A stretch of 64,000 nucleotides of DNA, from positions 4,006,001 to 4,070,000 of the forward strand of contig NZ_CP085442.1 in the NCBI RefSeq assembly GCF_023824195.1, in the 5' to 3' direction. The notes under the pieces are model-generated. The model was not told the DNA's origin, did not search any database, and was given only the letters and a program-made list of their open reading frames with translations. Positions 38,184 to 46,854 of the stretch are shown piece after piece. This stretch comes from Priestia megaterium. Its GTDB lineage: Bacteria; Bacillota; Bacilli; Bacillales; Bacillaceae_H. The position numbers were made by a program, and so were the translations under genes. The first letter of the stretch is position 1, and every line of letters begins with the position of its first letter.

Positions 38184-38768
38184 TTATTTTGAATTAACAA
38201 AAGCCTGTTTGTTTTTAGCAAAGTAGTCCCAGCCTGAAATAACCGTAAAAATCACTGAGATCCAAAGCATTACGCTAGCAAATGGAATGGAAATCCATTC
38301 AAAAGGCAAGTTGTACAACAGAATAGCTGAAATAGCTAAAATTTGAGTCCATGTTTTAATTTTACCTAACATATTTGCTGCTACAACTTCCCCTTCCCCT
38401 GCTAGTACAAGTCTTAAACCTGTGATAGCAAATTCACGGCTAATAATGATGATAGCAGCCCATCCTGCACCTGCAATTAAATCTAAGTCAACAATAGCTA
38501 CAAGCGCAGCTGAAACCAATAGCTTGTCTGCTAGTGGATCTAAAAATTTGCCCAAGTTCGTGACTAAATCGTACTTTCGGGCATAGTATCCGTCTATCCA
38601 GTCTGTTGTAGATGCAATAATAAATAATGCTGCCCCTAATAGGTGAGCGATCGGAATCTCTTTTCCTACTGCCTCCACTGTGCCAAATGGTAGCGGCACC
38701 ATCATAAAAATGAGGAATACGGGAATTAGAAAAATTCGCGAAATGGTAATCTTGTTTGGTAAGTTCAC
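38184..38768 (-). CDS. pgsA: PgsA, phosphatidylglycerophosphate synthase
   Basis: This 194-residue membrane enzyme joins CDP-diacylglycerol and glycerol-3-phosphate, the first step to phosphatidylglycerol. The CDP-alcohol phosphotransferase motif DxxDGxxAR...GxxxDxxxD is visible as TDWIDGYYARKYDLVTNLGK then FLDPLADK. The start is GTG 38768, 8 bases from TTGGAGGC; the longer in-frame TTG coincides with that RBS. It sits 19 bases before cinA in the likely ymfK-rodZ-pgsA-cinA operon. Confidence 0.95.
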   Translation of the reverse strand: MNLPNKITISRIFLIPVFLIFMMVPLPFGTVEAVGKEIPIAHLLGAALFIIASTTDWIDGYYARKYDLVTNLGKFLDPLADKLLVSAALVAIVDLDLIAGAGWAAIIIISREFAITGLRLVLAGEGEVVAANMLGKIKTWTQILAISAILLYNLPFEWISIPFASVMLWISVIFTVISGWDYFAKNKQAFVNSK

Positions 38769-38912
38769 TTCTTCTGCCTCCAATTACTGTTACAAACTGA
38801 AAGCGTGCAAACGAAGTTGTTTGCACGGCTTTGGTTTTATTATAGCGTGAATGAGTAATTAATTCACATATTATCTTTATTTACACCCTGACCACTTTTT
38901 AAAACAGTCTGT

Positions 38913-39872
38913 TTACTGTGCTTCTGCCGGCTGATATTGAATCGTTACAACTTGTCGAACTTGCTTGGATGAATCAAACGGCAAGTCAACCGCTTTTCCA
39001 TTTACTTTTAACTCTACTCCAGGTGAATAACCGATGTTGACACGAGCTTCAGTTTCTTTCGTCAAATCAAATTTTTTTGTGTCACCTTTTTTTAGAATGG
39101 AGCTAAAGAAAGCATTTCCTTTTCCGTTTTTCACATCTAACCAAGTATCTGCTTGAGTGGATGTTACTTCTAGATTAAATGCATCTGTACCGGAAAGAGC
39201 ATACGTAGCACTTCTACCTGTTTTTTGAACTTCCTTGTATTCTTGTTTACCGCTGTCTTTCTTTTCTTTTTCAGCTTTTTCTTTCTCAGCTTTTTCTTTT
39301 GCGGCTTTTTCTTTTTCTTGTTCTTTCTTATCAGCAGCACTTTGGTCATCTTCTGACGTGCTATTGTCATTTTTTGCAGTAGTTTCATTCGTTTCTTCCT
39401 GCGTGTTAGACTGCTGAACTTCACTGTTTGGAGCTTCTTGGTTAGCCTGCTCCTTGTTTTTATCCGAGACGATATTTTGAGCGATTACCCAAATAATAAT
39501 CCCAACAACTACAACTCCCGCCACCACTAGAACGGTTGGAAGGTAGTCATATGCTTTTGAAACTCCTTTTGCATGCTGAGGAATTTCTTTGCGGCTGCGG
39601 ACGCGCGAAAGCTGCTGCGGCATGTCTTCTGTTTGAGTTGAAGGAATGTCTGATTTGTATTCTTCAAAAATAGCATCTGTGTCCAACCCAATTGCTTCGC
39701 AGTATTGCTTAATAAACGCCCGTACGTAAAATTTCCCTGGCATAACCTCATAATTGCCTTCTTCAATGCCCAGTAAATAGCGTTTTTGAATTTTCGTTAG
39801 TTTTTGTAAATCCTCTAACGACAATCCTTTGCTTTCTCGTTCTTGTCTTAACCTTTGTCCTAACTCTGTCAA
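38913..39872 (-). CDS. rodZ: RodZ-like cell shape protein (YmfM)
   Basis: This protein of about 319 residues has an N-terminal helix-turn-helix domain (LGQRLRQERESKGLSLEDLQKLTKIQKRYLLGIE), one membrane helix (VLVVAGVVVVGIIIWVIA, about residues 108-128), a low-complexity Lys/Glu/Ala stretch and a C-terminal beta domain (DUF4115). RodZ links MreB filaments to the elongation machinery. Start candidates are TTG 39872 (AGGTG 6 bases upstream) and GTG 39881, which overlaps that RBS. It lies 12 bases after ymfK's stop region, so the two are co-transcribed. Confidence 0.92.
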   Translation of the reverse strand: MTELGQRLRQERESKGLSLEDLQKLTKIQKRYLLGIEEGNYEVMPGKFYVRAFIKQYCEAIGLDTDAIFEEYKSDIPSTQTEDMPQQLSRVRSRKEIPQHAKGVSKAYDYLPTVLVVAGVVVVGIIIWVIAQNIVSDKNKEQANQEAPNSEVQQSNTQEETNETTAKNDNSTSEDDQSAADKKEQEKEKAAKEKAEKEKAEKEKKDSGKQEYKEVQKTGRSATYALSGTDAFNLEVTSTQADTWLDVKNGKGNAFFSSILKKGDTKKFDLTKETEARVNIGYSPGVELKVNGKAVDLPFDSSKQVRQVVTIQYQPAEAQ

Positions 39873-39893
39873 TGCTAACACCTACCAATTATG

Positions 39894-40685
39894 CTAAAAA
39901 TCAAACATCGATAATCCACCGTCTTGAAACATTTGAGGACCTTCCATTATTTCATATGTAATTTTCTCATTGGGGTCGTTTCTTATTTCAATAATGTAGG
40001 CAAAATCATCTAACGAATACTCGGTATTTTGTACAAATACATCCGGATGCTCCACAATTTTTGTCGCGGGTACATTCATTACTTCTCGAACAAGCTGCCA
40101 GTGCTTTTCATTCGCTCGTTTTGTCGATACAATCCCGTCAATAATAAAAATATTATCAGCGTTGTATTCGTCAGCAATAAGCTGACTGCGAATCGTTTGT
40201 TTTAAGAGTGTAGAAGACACAAAAAGCCACCTTTTGTTCGCACATACGCTAGCTGCTACAATGGATTCGGTTTTGCCTACTCGCGGCATACCTCGAATGC
40301 CGATAAGCTTATGACCGTCTTGTTTAAACAGTTCCGCCATAAAATCTACGAGCAAACCTAATTCATCTCTTACGAAACGGAACGTCTTTTTATCATCTGC
40401 GTCCCGCTGAATATAGCGACCGTGACGCACTGCTAACTTATCACGCAATTTAGGCGGTCTCATTTTTGTCACAATGATATTATCCATTGTTTTCAAAATA
40501 GATTCAAGCCTGTCTATTTGCTCATGTGAATCACAGCGCAGCAATAATCCACGGCGAATATCATCCACTCCATTAATTGTGACAATATTAATTGACAACA
40601 TTCCAAGAAGCGATGAAATATCACCTAAAAGACCCGGACGATTTTTTTGTATTTGATATTCTAAATACCACTCAATTTTCTCCAT
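39894..40685 (-). CDS. ymfK: YmfK, DUF3388 protein with ACT domain and P-loop
   Basis: This 263-residue protein has an N-terminal ACT-like domain (EWYLEYQIQKNRPGLLGDISSLLGMLSINIVTING, residues 1-75) and a C-terminal part with a Walker A-like loop, GIRGMPRVGKTES (about 133), and the Walker B-like FIIDGIV. I know no established function. ACT domains usually bind amino acids, and the P-loop suggests nucleotide-dependent behaviour, but this is inference. The ATG at 40685 follows GGGAGGGG. It begins the ymfK-rodZ-pgsA-cinA run. Confidence 0.85.
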   Translation of the reverse strand: MEKIEWYLEYQIQKNRPGLLGDISSLLGMLSINIVTINGVDDIRRGLLLRCDSHEQIDRLESILKTMDNIIVTKMRPPKLRDKLAVRHGRYIQRDADDKKTFRFVRDELGLLVDFMAELFKQDGHKLIGIRGMPRVGKTESIVAASVCANKRWLFVSSTLLKQTIRSQLIADEYNADNIFIIDGIVSTKRANEKHWQLVREVMNVPATKIVEHPDVFVQNTEYSLDDFAYIIEIRNDPNEKITYEIMEGPQMFQDGGLSMFDF

Positions 40686-40809
40686 CAAACCCCTCCCATT
40701 TCTTGGCTGGCCTTCGAGAGGTGCCCCCTTTTTTTCACCTAGTTTAACTATAAATGATTTCCATTATATTATAAACCCTAAAGACAAGTAGTTCTACAAT
40801 TGTTATGTA

Positions 40810-40823
40810 TGTAAGCGCTTATT
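40810..40823. promoter_or_regulatory. Possible cre site upstream of ymfK
   Basis: TGTAAGCGCTTATT matches the cre consensus except at one of the late positions and has an AAGCGCTT centre. It lies 125 bases before ymfK. Confidence 0.35.
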
Positions 40824-40846
40824 TATTTGTACTATTTATTTCTAAG

Positions 40847-40886
40847 AAAAAAGGAGCTTCCACACGCGGTGAATTAGCTCCTTTTT
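40847..40886 (-). terminator. ymfJ terminator
   Basis: AAAAAGGAGCT pairs with AGCTCCTTTTT; a CAC/GTG pair extends the hairpin inside. Confidence 0.85.
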
Positions 40887-40898
40887 AGAAACGATAAC

Positions 40899-41159
40899 TT
40901 ATTTTACTGATCCGTTATTTTGAACTAATTTCACCATGCTGCTCGCAATCGCATGCTGCTCTTCTTTAGAAGCAACGCTCCAAAGGTCTGCTAAAATTCG
41001 CTCTTGATCATTTTTTGCATCAACTTGGTTTGCTAAATATCCACCAATTTGATAAGCAAGATCATGAATAACTTCTTCTTGCATTCCTTCGTTTTGCGCA
41101 TGATGTAAACGGTCGCCTAAAAAATCTTTCCAGCTATCCCAGTTTTCTAATACTGACAT
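40899..41159 (-). CDS. ymfJ: YmfJ, DUF3243 protein
   Basis: This 86-residue soluble helical protein (MSVLENWDSWKDFLGDRLHHAQNEGM) matches the DUF3243 family found across Bacillaceae at this position. No function is established and I see no catalytic motif. It stands alone between the ymfI gene and a good terminator, so it probably has its own transcript or is the last gene after ymfI, 65 bases upstream. Confidence 0.88.
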   Translation of the reverse strand: MSVLENWDSWKDFLGDRLHHAQNEGMQEEVIHDLAYQIGGYLANQVDAKNDQERILADLWSVASKEEQHAIASSMVKLVQNNGSVK

Positions 41160-41224
41160 GAGTAGCCCTCCTTAAGGTTTATTCATATCATAGTTTGTAC
41201 CGTGTTTTTGATTTTATGCACATT

Positions 41225-41950
41225 TTATATGTGCCAACCTCCATTAACCGATAATATTTGTCCCGTTATGTATGAAGCTCGTGAAGATATTAAGTATGAA
41301 ACCGCATCTGCCACCTCTTTTGGATATCCTATTCTTCCTAAAGGGATCTCTTCAGCCAGCTCTTTGACCTCTTCTTTTGAATAGCTTGCCATCATATCCG
41401 TTTCAATCGCTCCGGGCGCAACTCCATTTACTCGAATCCCACTTAGTGCAACCTCTTTCGCCAAAGCTTTTACAAACGTATTTTGTGCACCTTTTACCAT
41501 GGAATAAAGGACTTCAAACGAAGCTCCTGTAAGTCCCCAAATGGAAGAAATCATGATGATTTGTCCGCTTTTAGCACTAATCATTTTAGGTAATAAAGCT
41601 TTGGTAATAAGAAAGGGGGCTGTGACATGAAGATAGATTATTTCTTCCGTTTCCTTTTCCCCAGTATCGGTCATTAACCCACTCACACTTCGCCCGCTGT
41701 TATGAATAATAACTTCTACCGGAACAATGATTTCCTTTAAAAACTTCTCCACTCCCTCTTTACATGATAAATCCGCTTGTACTGTAAACACGGTTTTTAC
41801 CTTTTCAGCCAGCTCAGGTGCAAGAGTCTCTATTTTGTCTCTTCGTTGATGATAGTGCAAAATAAGTGAATATCCATCCTCAGCCAATTTTTTAGCAATC
41901 GCTGTGCCAATTCCTCCGCTTGCACCTGTCACAAGGGCAAATTTCTCCAT
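41225..41950 (-). CDS. ymfI: YmfI, short-chain dehydrogenase/reductase
   Basis: This 241-residue classical SDR has the nucleotide motif TGASGGIGTAIAKKLAEDG, NSG (IIHNSGRS) and a catalytic Ser (ISSIWG) with YxxxK (YSMVKGA). It resembles FabG-type 3-oxoacyl reductases, but the substrate is unknown. The ATG at 41950 follows AAAGGAGAG; the longer in-frame start would run through the ymfH terminator and is unlikely. It keeps the B. subtilis order next to ymfH. Confidence 0.9.
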   Translation of the reverse strand: MEKFALVTGASGGIGTAIAKKLAEDGYSLILHYHQRRDKIETLAPELAEKVKTVFTVQADLSCKEGVEKFLKEIIVPVEVIIHNSGRSVSGLMTDTGEKETEEIIYLHVTAPFLITKALLPKMISAKSGQIIMISSIWGLTGASFEVLYSMVKGAQNTFVKALAKEVALSGIRVNGVAPGAIETDMMASYSKEEVKELAEEIPLGRIGYPKEVADAVSYLISSRASYITGQILSVNGGWHI

Positions 41951-41971
41951 AACCTTCTCTCCTTTACATGC

Positions 41972-41999
41972 AAAAAAGCTGATGAACATCAGCTTTTTT
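41972..41999 (-). terminator. ymfF-ymfH terminator
   Basis: AAAAAAGCTGAT and ATCAGCTTTTTT form a 12-bp stem around GAAC. Confidence 0.85.
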
Positions 42000-42013
42000 G
42001 GCAATAATCATCT

Positions 42014-43297
42014 TTATTTAGGTACTACTTCACAAACCGTAAAGTTCTTTTCATCAATAATTTCGTTTAGCACATCTTTTATTTCGTTCACCTTCAGTTT
42101 TTCTAGCGTTTCAACAATATCAAATAAATTCATATCATTAAATGCATAGCGTGTAAACTGATTAGCGATAAACTCAGGTGAGTTTAATGAACGTAAAAAT
42201 CCGCCGATTTTCTTTTTACGGATACGCTCAAGTTCCTCTTCTGTTAGTGATTTTGTTTTCATTTCAAGTAAAATTTGTTTAACTCGATCATACAGCTGCT
42301 CCGGTTGGTCCGTATCTCCTCCGATAAGAGCAAAACCAAATCCTCTTTCCTCCGTATAATCATAAGCAAACGTTTCATCAATGAGCCCGTCTGCATATAA
42401 CTCCTCATAGTACGAAGAGCTTTTTCCAAATGCGTAATCTAAAATAATATTCATTGCTAACTCATATTTAAGCATTTCTCCGCCTGAACGCTGCGGATTT
42501 TTCGCTTTTAGACCCACCATACATTTAGAAGACTGCACCGGCATTTTTAATACTTGTTTTTCTTGATCCACCGTTTCAGGCTCTTCGTCAAAATGACGCT
42601 GTATGTCAGAGATTTCTTTATAATCTTTTTTCTGCTGATTGTCTCGAACTTGCTTCATTACTTTTTCCGCATCAACAGGACCTACAATGAACAACAGCAT
42701 ATTGCTTGGATGGTAGAACGTTTCATAGCATGTATACAGCAAATCTTTATTAATATGTGAAATCGATTCAATCGTGCCGGCAATATCAATTTTAACAGGG
42801 TGGTTTTTGTACATATTTTGAATGGTGCCAAAATACAAGCGCCAGTCCGGATTGTCATCATACATTGTAATTTCTTGACCGATAATGCCTTTTTCTTTTT
42901 CGACCGTTTTTTCTGAGAAGTACGGCTCTTGTACAAAGTCCACTAATGTTTCAAGGTTTTCTTCAAAATTTGACGTACAGCTGAATAAGTAAGCTGTGCG
43001 GGTAAAAGAAGTAAATGCATTGGCGGAAGCACCTTGTTTACTAAACTGCTGAAAGACATCCCCGTCTTCTTTTTCAAATAATTTATGTTCTAAAAAGTGT
43101 GCGATTCCGTCCGGAACTTTTGTCATTTCATTTTCATTTAGTGGTACGAATTGATTGTCAATCGATCCGTAGTTCGTTGTAAAGGTAGCAAACGTTTTGT
43201 TAAATTCCGGCTTTGGCAAAATATATACCTGCAGCCCATTGTCCATTTTTTCATGATACAGCTGTTCCTGAAGCTGCGAAAATTCAATTTTCTCCAT
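42014..43297 (-). CDS. ymfH: YmfH, M16 family zinc peptidase
   Basis: This 427-residue protein carries the inverted zinc motif HFLEH (HxxEH, about residue 68) and the downstream Glu in EKGIIGQEITMYDD, so the active site of an M16B peptidase is complete. M16B enzymes usually work as pairs of one active and one inactive subunit. The overlapping upstream gene ymfF lacks HxxEH and is the natural partner. AlbF/AlbE of subtilosin maturation is a related pair. The ATG at 43297 follows GGCGGTGA; a GTG at 43306 is an alternative. Confidence 0.92.
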   Translation of the reverse strand: MEKIEFSQLQEQLYHEKMDNGLQVYILPKPEFNKTFATFTTNYGSIDNQFVPLNENEMTKVPDGIAHFLEHKLFEKEDGDVFQQFSKQGASANAFTSFTRTAYLFSCTSNFEENLETLVDFVQEPYFSEKTVEKEKGIIGQEITMYDDNPDWRLYFGTIQNMYKNHPVKIDIAGTIESISHINKDLLYTCYETFYHPSNMLLFIVGPVDAEKVMKQVRDNQQKKDYKEISDIQRHFDEEPETVDQEKQVLKMPVQSSKCMVGLKAKNPQRSGGEMLKYELAMNIILDYAFGKSSSYYEELYADGLIDETFAYDYTEERGFGFALIGGDTDQPEQLYDRVKQILLEMKTKSLTEEELERIRKKKIGGFLRSLNSPEFIANQFTRYAFNDMNLFDIVETLEKLKVNEIKDVLNEIIDEKNFTVCEVVPK

Positions 43298-44579
43298 TTT
43301 CTTCACCGCCCGTTCCTGTTAAGAAATAAATTGTATCCATTTCAATTTTCTCAGCCACTTTAATAATTTCCTGCTTAGATACCGCATCAATATGCTTTAA
43401 GTATTCGTCAATCGAAATGTCTTTGCCTGTTAATTCATTATGATACATAACCTCTACTAGTCCTCGTGGAGTATCCACCGTTTCAAGTAGCTGATTGTGA
43501 ATGACGGCTTTCGTTTGAGCGATTTCGCCGTCTGTAAACGACCCTTGCTTCATCTCCTGCATTTGTTCTTTAATAATGGTAACGGCTTGGTCGTAATTTT
43601 TAGCATCAATACCCGACATGACCATCAGTAATCCCTTATGACTTTCTACCCTCGAAGCGGCATAATAGGCTAAGCTTGCTTTTTCACGCACATTGATAAA
43701 TAGCTTAGAATGTGAGAAACCTCCGAATATACCGTTAAATACTTGCAGAGCAAAATACTGTCTATCTCCGTATACAACATTTGTGCGGTAGCCAATATTT
43801 AATTTCCCTTGTTTTACTTCTTGTTTTTCCACCACTTCATTTACTTTTGAGATATCTTTAGACGTAATAGAATCTTCAATGTCTTTTTGCTCGCGCTTTG
43901 GTAAAGTAAATGTTTCTTTTACTGTTTGTAAAACCTCTTCGACTTGCAAATCTCCAATAGCATAAAGGTGAATAGCATCTTCTTTTAACACCTGCTGATA
44001 GTAGGCGTACAAGCTTTCACCCGTAATTTCTTCCACGTCGTCAATTTGACCGTTTACATGTAAAGAGTAAGGTTCTTCCTTACACATTTCTTCGACTAGT
44101 CTTAAATTAGCATAGCGCATTTTATCATCAAATACGGCTTGAATTCTCTGACGAAGAGAACGCTTTTCTTTTGTCATAATATCCTTTAAAAAAGAGTCCC
44201 CTTCAACTGCTGGCTTTAATAAAATATCGCCAAGAAGCGCTAACGCTTTTTGCAAAAGCGGAGTTGAATCTTTCAAATATTTTTCATTCGCTATATCAAT
44301 GCGAATCGTAATATCGTGGTTATCACCTTTTTTTGTTAAGTCCACTTGTAAAGTAGCACCATAAAGCTCATCTAAATATGTACGAAGCTTTGTCGTAGAC
44401 GGCAGCGACTCGGTAGCGCTTTGAAGCACATAAGGTAAAAGGGCACGCATTGTCACCGTTTTCTTATCTAAAGGGGCATTTAGTTTTAAAATGAACGTGT
44501 TTGTTTTGTACTTAGCTGTTTGAATGGTGTGAACAGTCAATCCTTCTAGTTCATGTTTTTGTTCAGTCAATAATTTCAT
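43284..44579 (-). CDS. ymfF: YmfF, M16-like protein lacking the zinc motif
   Basis: This 431-residue protein has the M16 fold by overall pattern (LRTYLDELYGATLQVDLTKKGD, GIFGGFSHSKLFINVREKASLAYYAASRVE) but no HxxEH. At the equivalent place it reads LLPYVLQSATESLP. It is therefore probably the non-catalytic half of a YmfF-YmfH heterodimer. The reading frame overlaps ymfH by 14 bases, which suggests coupled translation. The physiological substrate is unknown. Confidence 0.9.
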   Translation of the reverse strand: MKLLTEQKHELEGLTVHTIQTAKYKTNTFILKLNAPLDKKTVTMRALLPYVLQSATESLPSTTKLRTYLDELYGATLQVDLTKKGDNHDITIRIDIANEKYLKDSTPLLQKALALLGDILLKPAVEGDSFLKDIMTKEKRSLRQRIQAVFDDKMRYANLRLVEEMCKEEPYSLHVNGQIDDVEEITGESLYAYYQQVLKEDAIHLYAIGDLQVEEVLQTVKETFTLPKREQKDIEDSITSKDISKVNEVVEKQEVKQGKLNIGYRTNVVYGDRQYFALQVFNGIFGGFSHSKLFINVREKASLAYYAASRVESHKGLLMVMSGIDAKNYDQAVTIIKEQMQEMKQGSFTDGEIAQTKAVIHNQLLETVDTPRGLVEVMYHNELTGKDISIDEYLKHIDAVSKQEIIKVAEKIEMDTIYFLTGTGGEENGEN

Positions 44580-44744
44580 ATATAAACCTCCTTTTAAATT
44601 TTGATGTATTAACTAGACAATACTTCTATTTTGAATCTTTAACGCTAATTTTAGTCTTATAACCACTATATCGAATTCAAGGAAACATTTTCAAGTAACT
44701 TGCCGCGCGCTTCCTCATTTCTTTTCATATTCTTTCTCTCAATG

Positions 44745-44788
44745 AAAAAAGGCGGAGAAAAGAATATGATTTCTTTGTCTCCACCTTC
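44745..44788 (-). terminator. Nucleoside transporter operon terminator
   Basis: AAGGTGGAGA pairs with TCTCCGCCTT, extended by AAAGAAA/TTTCTTT-like inner pairing; U run on the minus strand. Confidence 0.75.
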
Positions 44789-44836
44789 TATATTTATCCA
44801 ACTTTAGTCATTGTTAGACCTCGTATAGAGGATTTA

Positions 44837-45796
44837 TTAGCGGCGGCCTTTTTCATAAGGAACGCCTAGCGCTTTAGGAGCCTCAGCACGTCCTACAAAA
44901 CCAGTAAGTGCTAAGATTGTTAATACGTATGGTGCAATGGTTAAAAGGACGGATGGGATATCTTGAATAACTGGAATTTGAGCTCCCGTGATACTCAAAG
45001 ACTGTGCTAATCCGAAAAACATGGCTGCACCTAAAGCACCAATAGGATGCCATTTCCCAAAAATCATAGCTGCGATAGCAAGGAACCCTTGTCCAGCAAT
45101 CGTTCCCGCTGCAAAGTTTGTAGCGATAGACGTGGCATACACCGCTCCGCCGATTCCAGCGAACATGCCGGAAATCATAACGCCAACGTAACGCATTCTC
45201 ACAACTTTAATCCCCATCGTGTCTGCTGCCATTGGGTGTTCACCAACTGAACGAAGACGGAGACCAAACGGCGTTTTATAAATGATGTACCATACAGCAA
45301 AAGCTAGCGCAATTGCAATATAAGACGTAATAGGAACATTCGAAAACAGAATTTTACCGATTACTGGAATGTCTGATAGACCTGGAATACTTACTTTATC
45401 GATACGGAATTGGATAAAATCTGTTTGTCCTTTTCCAAAAATCTTTTTGATTAAAAAGATTGAAAGACCCGCAGCTAGAAAATTCAGCGCTACACCACTT
45501 ACAGTTTGATCTGCTTTTAATGTAATGCTTGCAACAGCATGAATCAGCGAGAACACAGCGCAAACAACCGCCGCAATTACTATCGCTACCCAAGGGGCCC
45601 AAGCACCCAATGAATCCTGAAGTAAAAGGGTTGAAACAATACCTGTGAATGCGCCAAACATCATCAGCCCTTCTAATCCGATGTTTACAACTCCGGAACG
45701 TTCACTAAATATCCCTCCGAGCGCGGTAAAGATAAGCGGTGCAGCTGAATAAAGCGCCGCTGGAATAATAATGGCTAACACCTCTAAGAAGTTCAT
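44837..45796 (-). CDS. nupQ: Nucleoside ABC transporter permease, NupQ-like
   Basis: This 319-residue BPD_transp_2 family permease has about nine membrane helices and the family motif region VNIGLEGLMMFGAFTGI near the N-terminus. It is the last gene of a GntR-lipoprotein-ATPase-permease-permease set and overlaps the preceding permease by 4 bases. The set resembles B. subtilis NupNOPQ (YufNOPQ), a guanosine importer. The substrate here is inferred from that similarity and the BMP-family binding protein. Confidence 0.82.
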   Translation of the reverse strand: MNFLEVLAIIIPAALYSAAPLIFTALGGIFSERSGVVNIGLEGLMMFGAFTGIVSTLLLQDSLGAWAPWVAIVIAAVVCAVFSLIHAVASITLKADQTVSGVALNFLAAGLSIFLIKKIFGKGQTDFIQFRIDKVSIPGLSDIPVIGKILFSNVPITSYIAIALAFAVWYIIYKTPFGLRLRSVGEHPMAADTMGIKVVRMRYVGVMISGMFAGIGGAVYATSIATNFAAGTIAGQGFLAIAAMIFGKWHPIGALGAAMFFGLAQSLSITGAQIPVIQDIPSVLLTIAPYVLTILALTGFVGRAEAPKALGVPYEKGRR

Positions 45797-46854
45797 TTTG
45801 CTCCCCCCTTGCCTGCACGGCCAAGCACCCAGCGAATTAAATAACTAGATGCAACAAAAAAGATAATAAGCGCAATGACAATTTGAATTAATTCAGACGG
45901 TACGCCTGTCATAAAGTTCATTTGAGGAGCCGCAGTTTGCAATCCTCCGAAAAAGAATGAAGCTAATAAAATCCCAATTGCGCTGTTAGCTCCTAAAAGG
46001 GCTACGGCGATACCGTCAAACCCCGTACCTGTAAAGGCAGTGAATGTGCCCATATACTGAAATGTTCCAAGCCCTTCCATTGCCCCGGCAAGTCCGGCAA
46101 AAGCGCCTGAAATGGCCATGGACAATACAATATTTCGGCCTACATTCATTCCTGCATACTGTGAAGCATGTTGATTAAAACCAACAGCTCTTAGCTCGAA
46201 GCCCTTAGCTGTTTTATTCAAAATAAACCACATTACGACGGCTGCAGCGATGGTAATAAGAATACCGTAATGAAGGCGGGAGTTATTGGTTAACTGTGCT
46301 AAAAAGCTTGATGCTAAAGATGCCGATTCTTTAATATCATACGATTTTTCATTACCCGCATATAAATACGTACGGATTAAGCTGCTCGTTGTATAAAGAG
46401 CAATATAGTTCATCATAATGGAAACAATTACTTCATGAACATGAAATTTTGCTTTTAAAAATCCTGGAATAAACGCCCAAACTGCTCCAGCTACAGCTGC
46501 TGCTAATACAGCTAAAGGAATATGAATGACTGCTGGTAAATCAAACGCATACCCAACCCATACTGAAGCCAACCAGCCTACTAAAAGCTGTCCTTCTACT
46601 CCAATGTTAAAGAGACCGGTTTTATAAGCAAACGCAACCGCGATACCAGCCAGAGCAAGAGGAGTCATGGCACGAATCGTTTCTCCAATGGCTTTTGGCG
46701 TTCCAAACATCCCGTCAAAAAGAGATTGATAGCCAAGCATTGGATCATAGCCGCCTAGTAACATAATAACCGCTCCCGCAATGAGTCCTAATATGGCCGA
46801 TATAACGGGAATCAAAATCATCATTACACGTTCATTTTTCACAAGTTTATTCAT
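45793..46854 (-). CDS. nupP: Nucleoside ABC transporter permease, NupP-like
   Basis: This 353-residue BPD_transp_2 permease has about nine or ten membrane helices (FNIGVEGQLLVGWLASVWVG in the conserved cytosolic-loop region). It overlaps the ATPase gene and the second permease gene by 4 bases each, so the three are translationally coupled. It probably forms the heterodimeric channel with the NupQ-like protein. Confidence 0.82.
   Translation of the reverse strand: MNKLVKNERVMMILIPVISAILGLIAGAVIMLLGGYDPMLGYQSLFDGMFGTPKAIGETIRAMTPLALAGIAVAFAYKTGLFNIGVEGQLLVGWLASVWVGYAFDLPAVIHIPLAVLAAAVAGAVWAFIPGFLKAKFHVHEVIVSIMMNYIALYTTSSLIRTYLYAGNEKSYDIKESASLASSFLAQLTNNSRLHYGILITIAAAVVMWFILNKTAKGFELRAVGFNQHASQYAGMNVGRNIVLSMAISGAFAGLAGAMEGLGTFQYMGTFTAFTGTGFDGIAVALLGANSAIGILLASFFFGGLQTAAPQMNFMTGVPSELIQIVIALIIFFVASSYLIRWVLGRAGKGGAK

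Noticed and set aside
39235..39417. Plus-strand frame rich in Ser/Phe opposite rodZ
   Set aside because: It is the antisense of the Lys/Glu-rich rodZ linker, a composition artefact.
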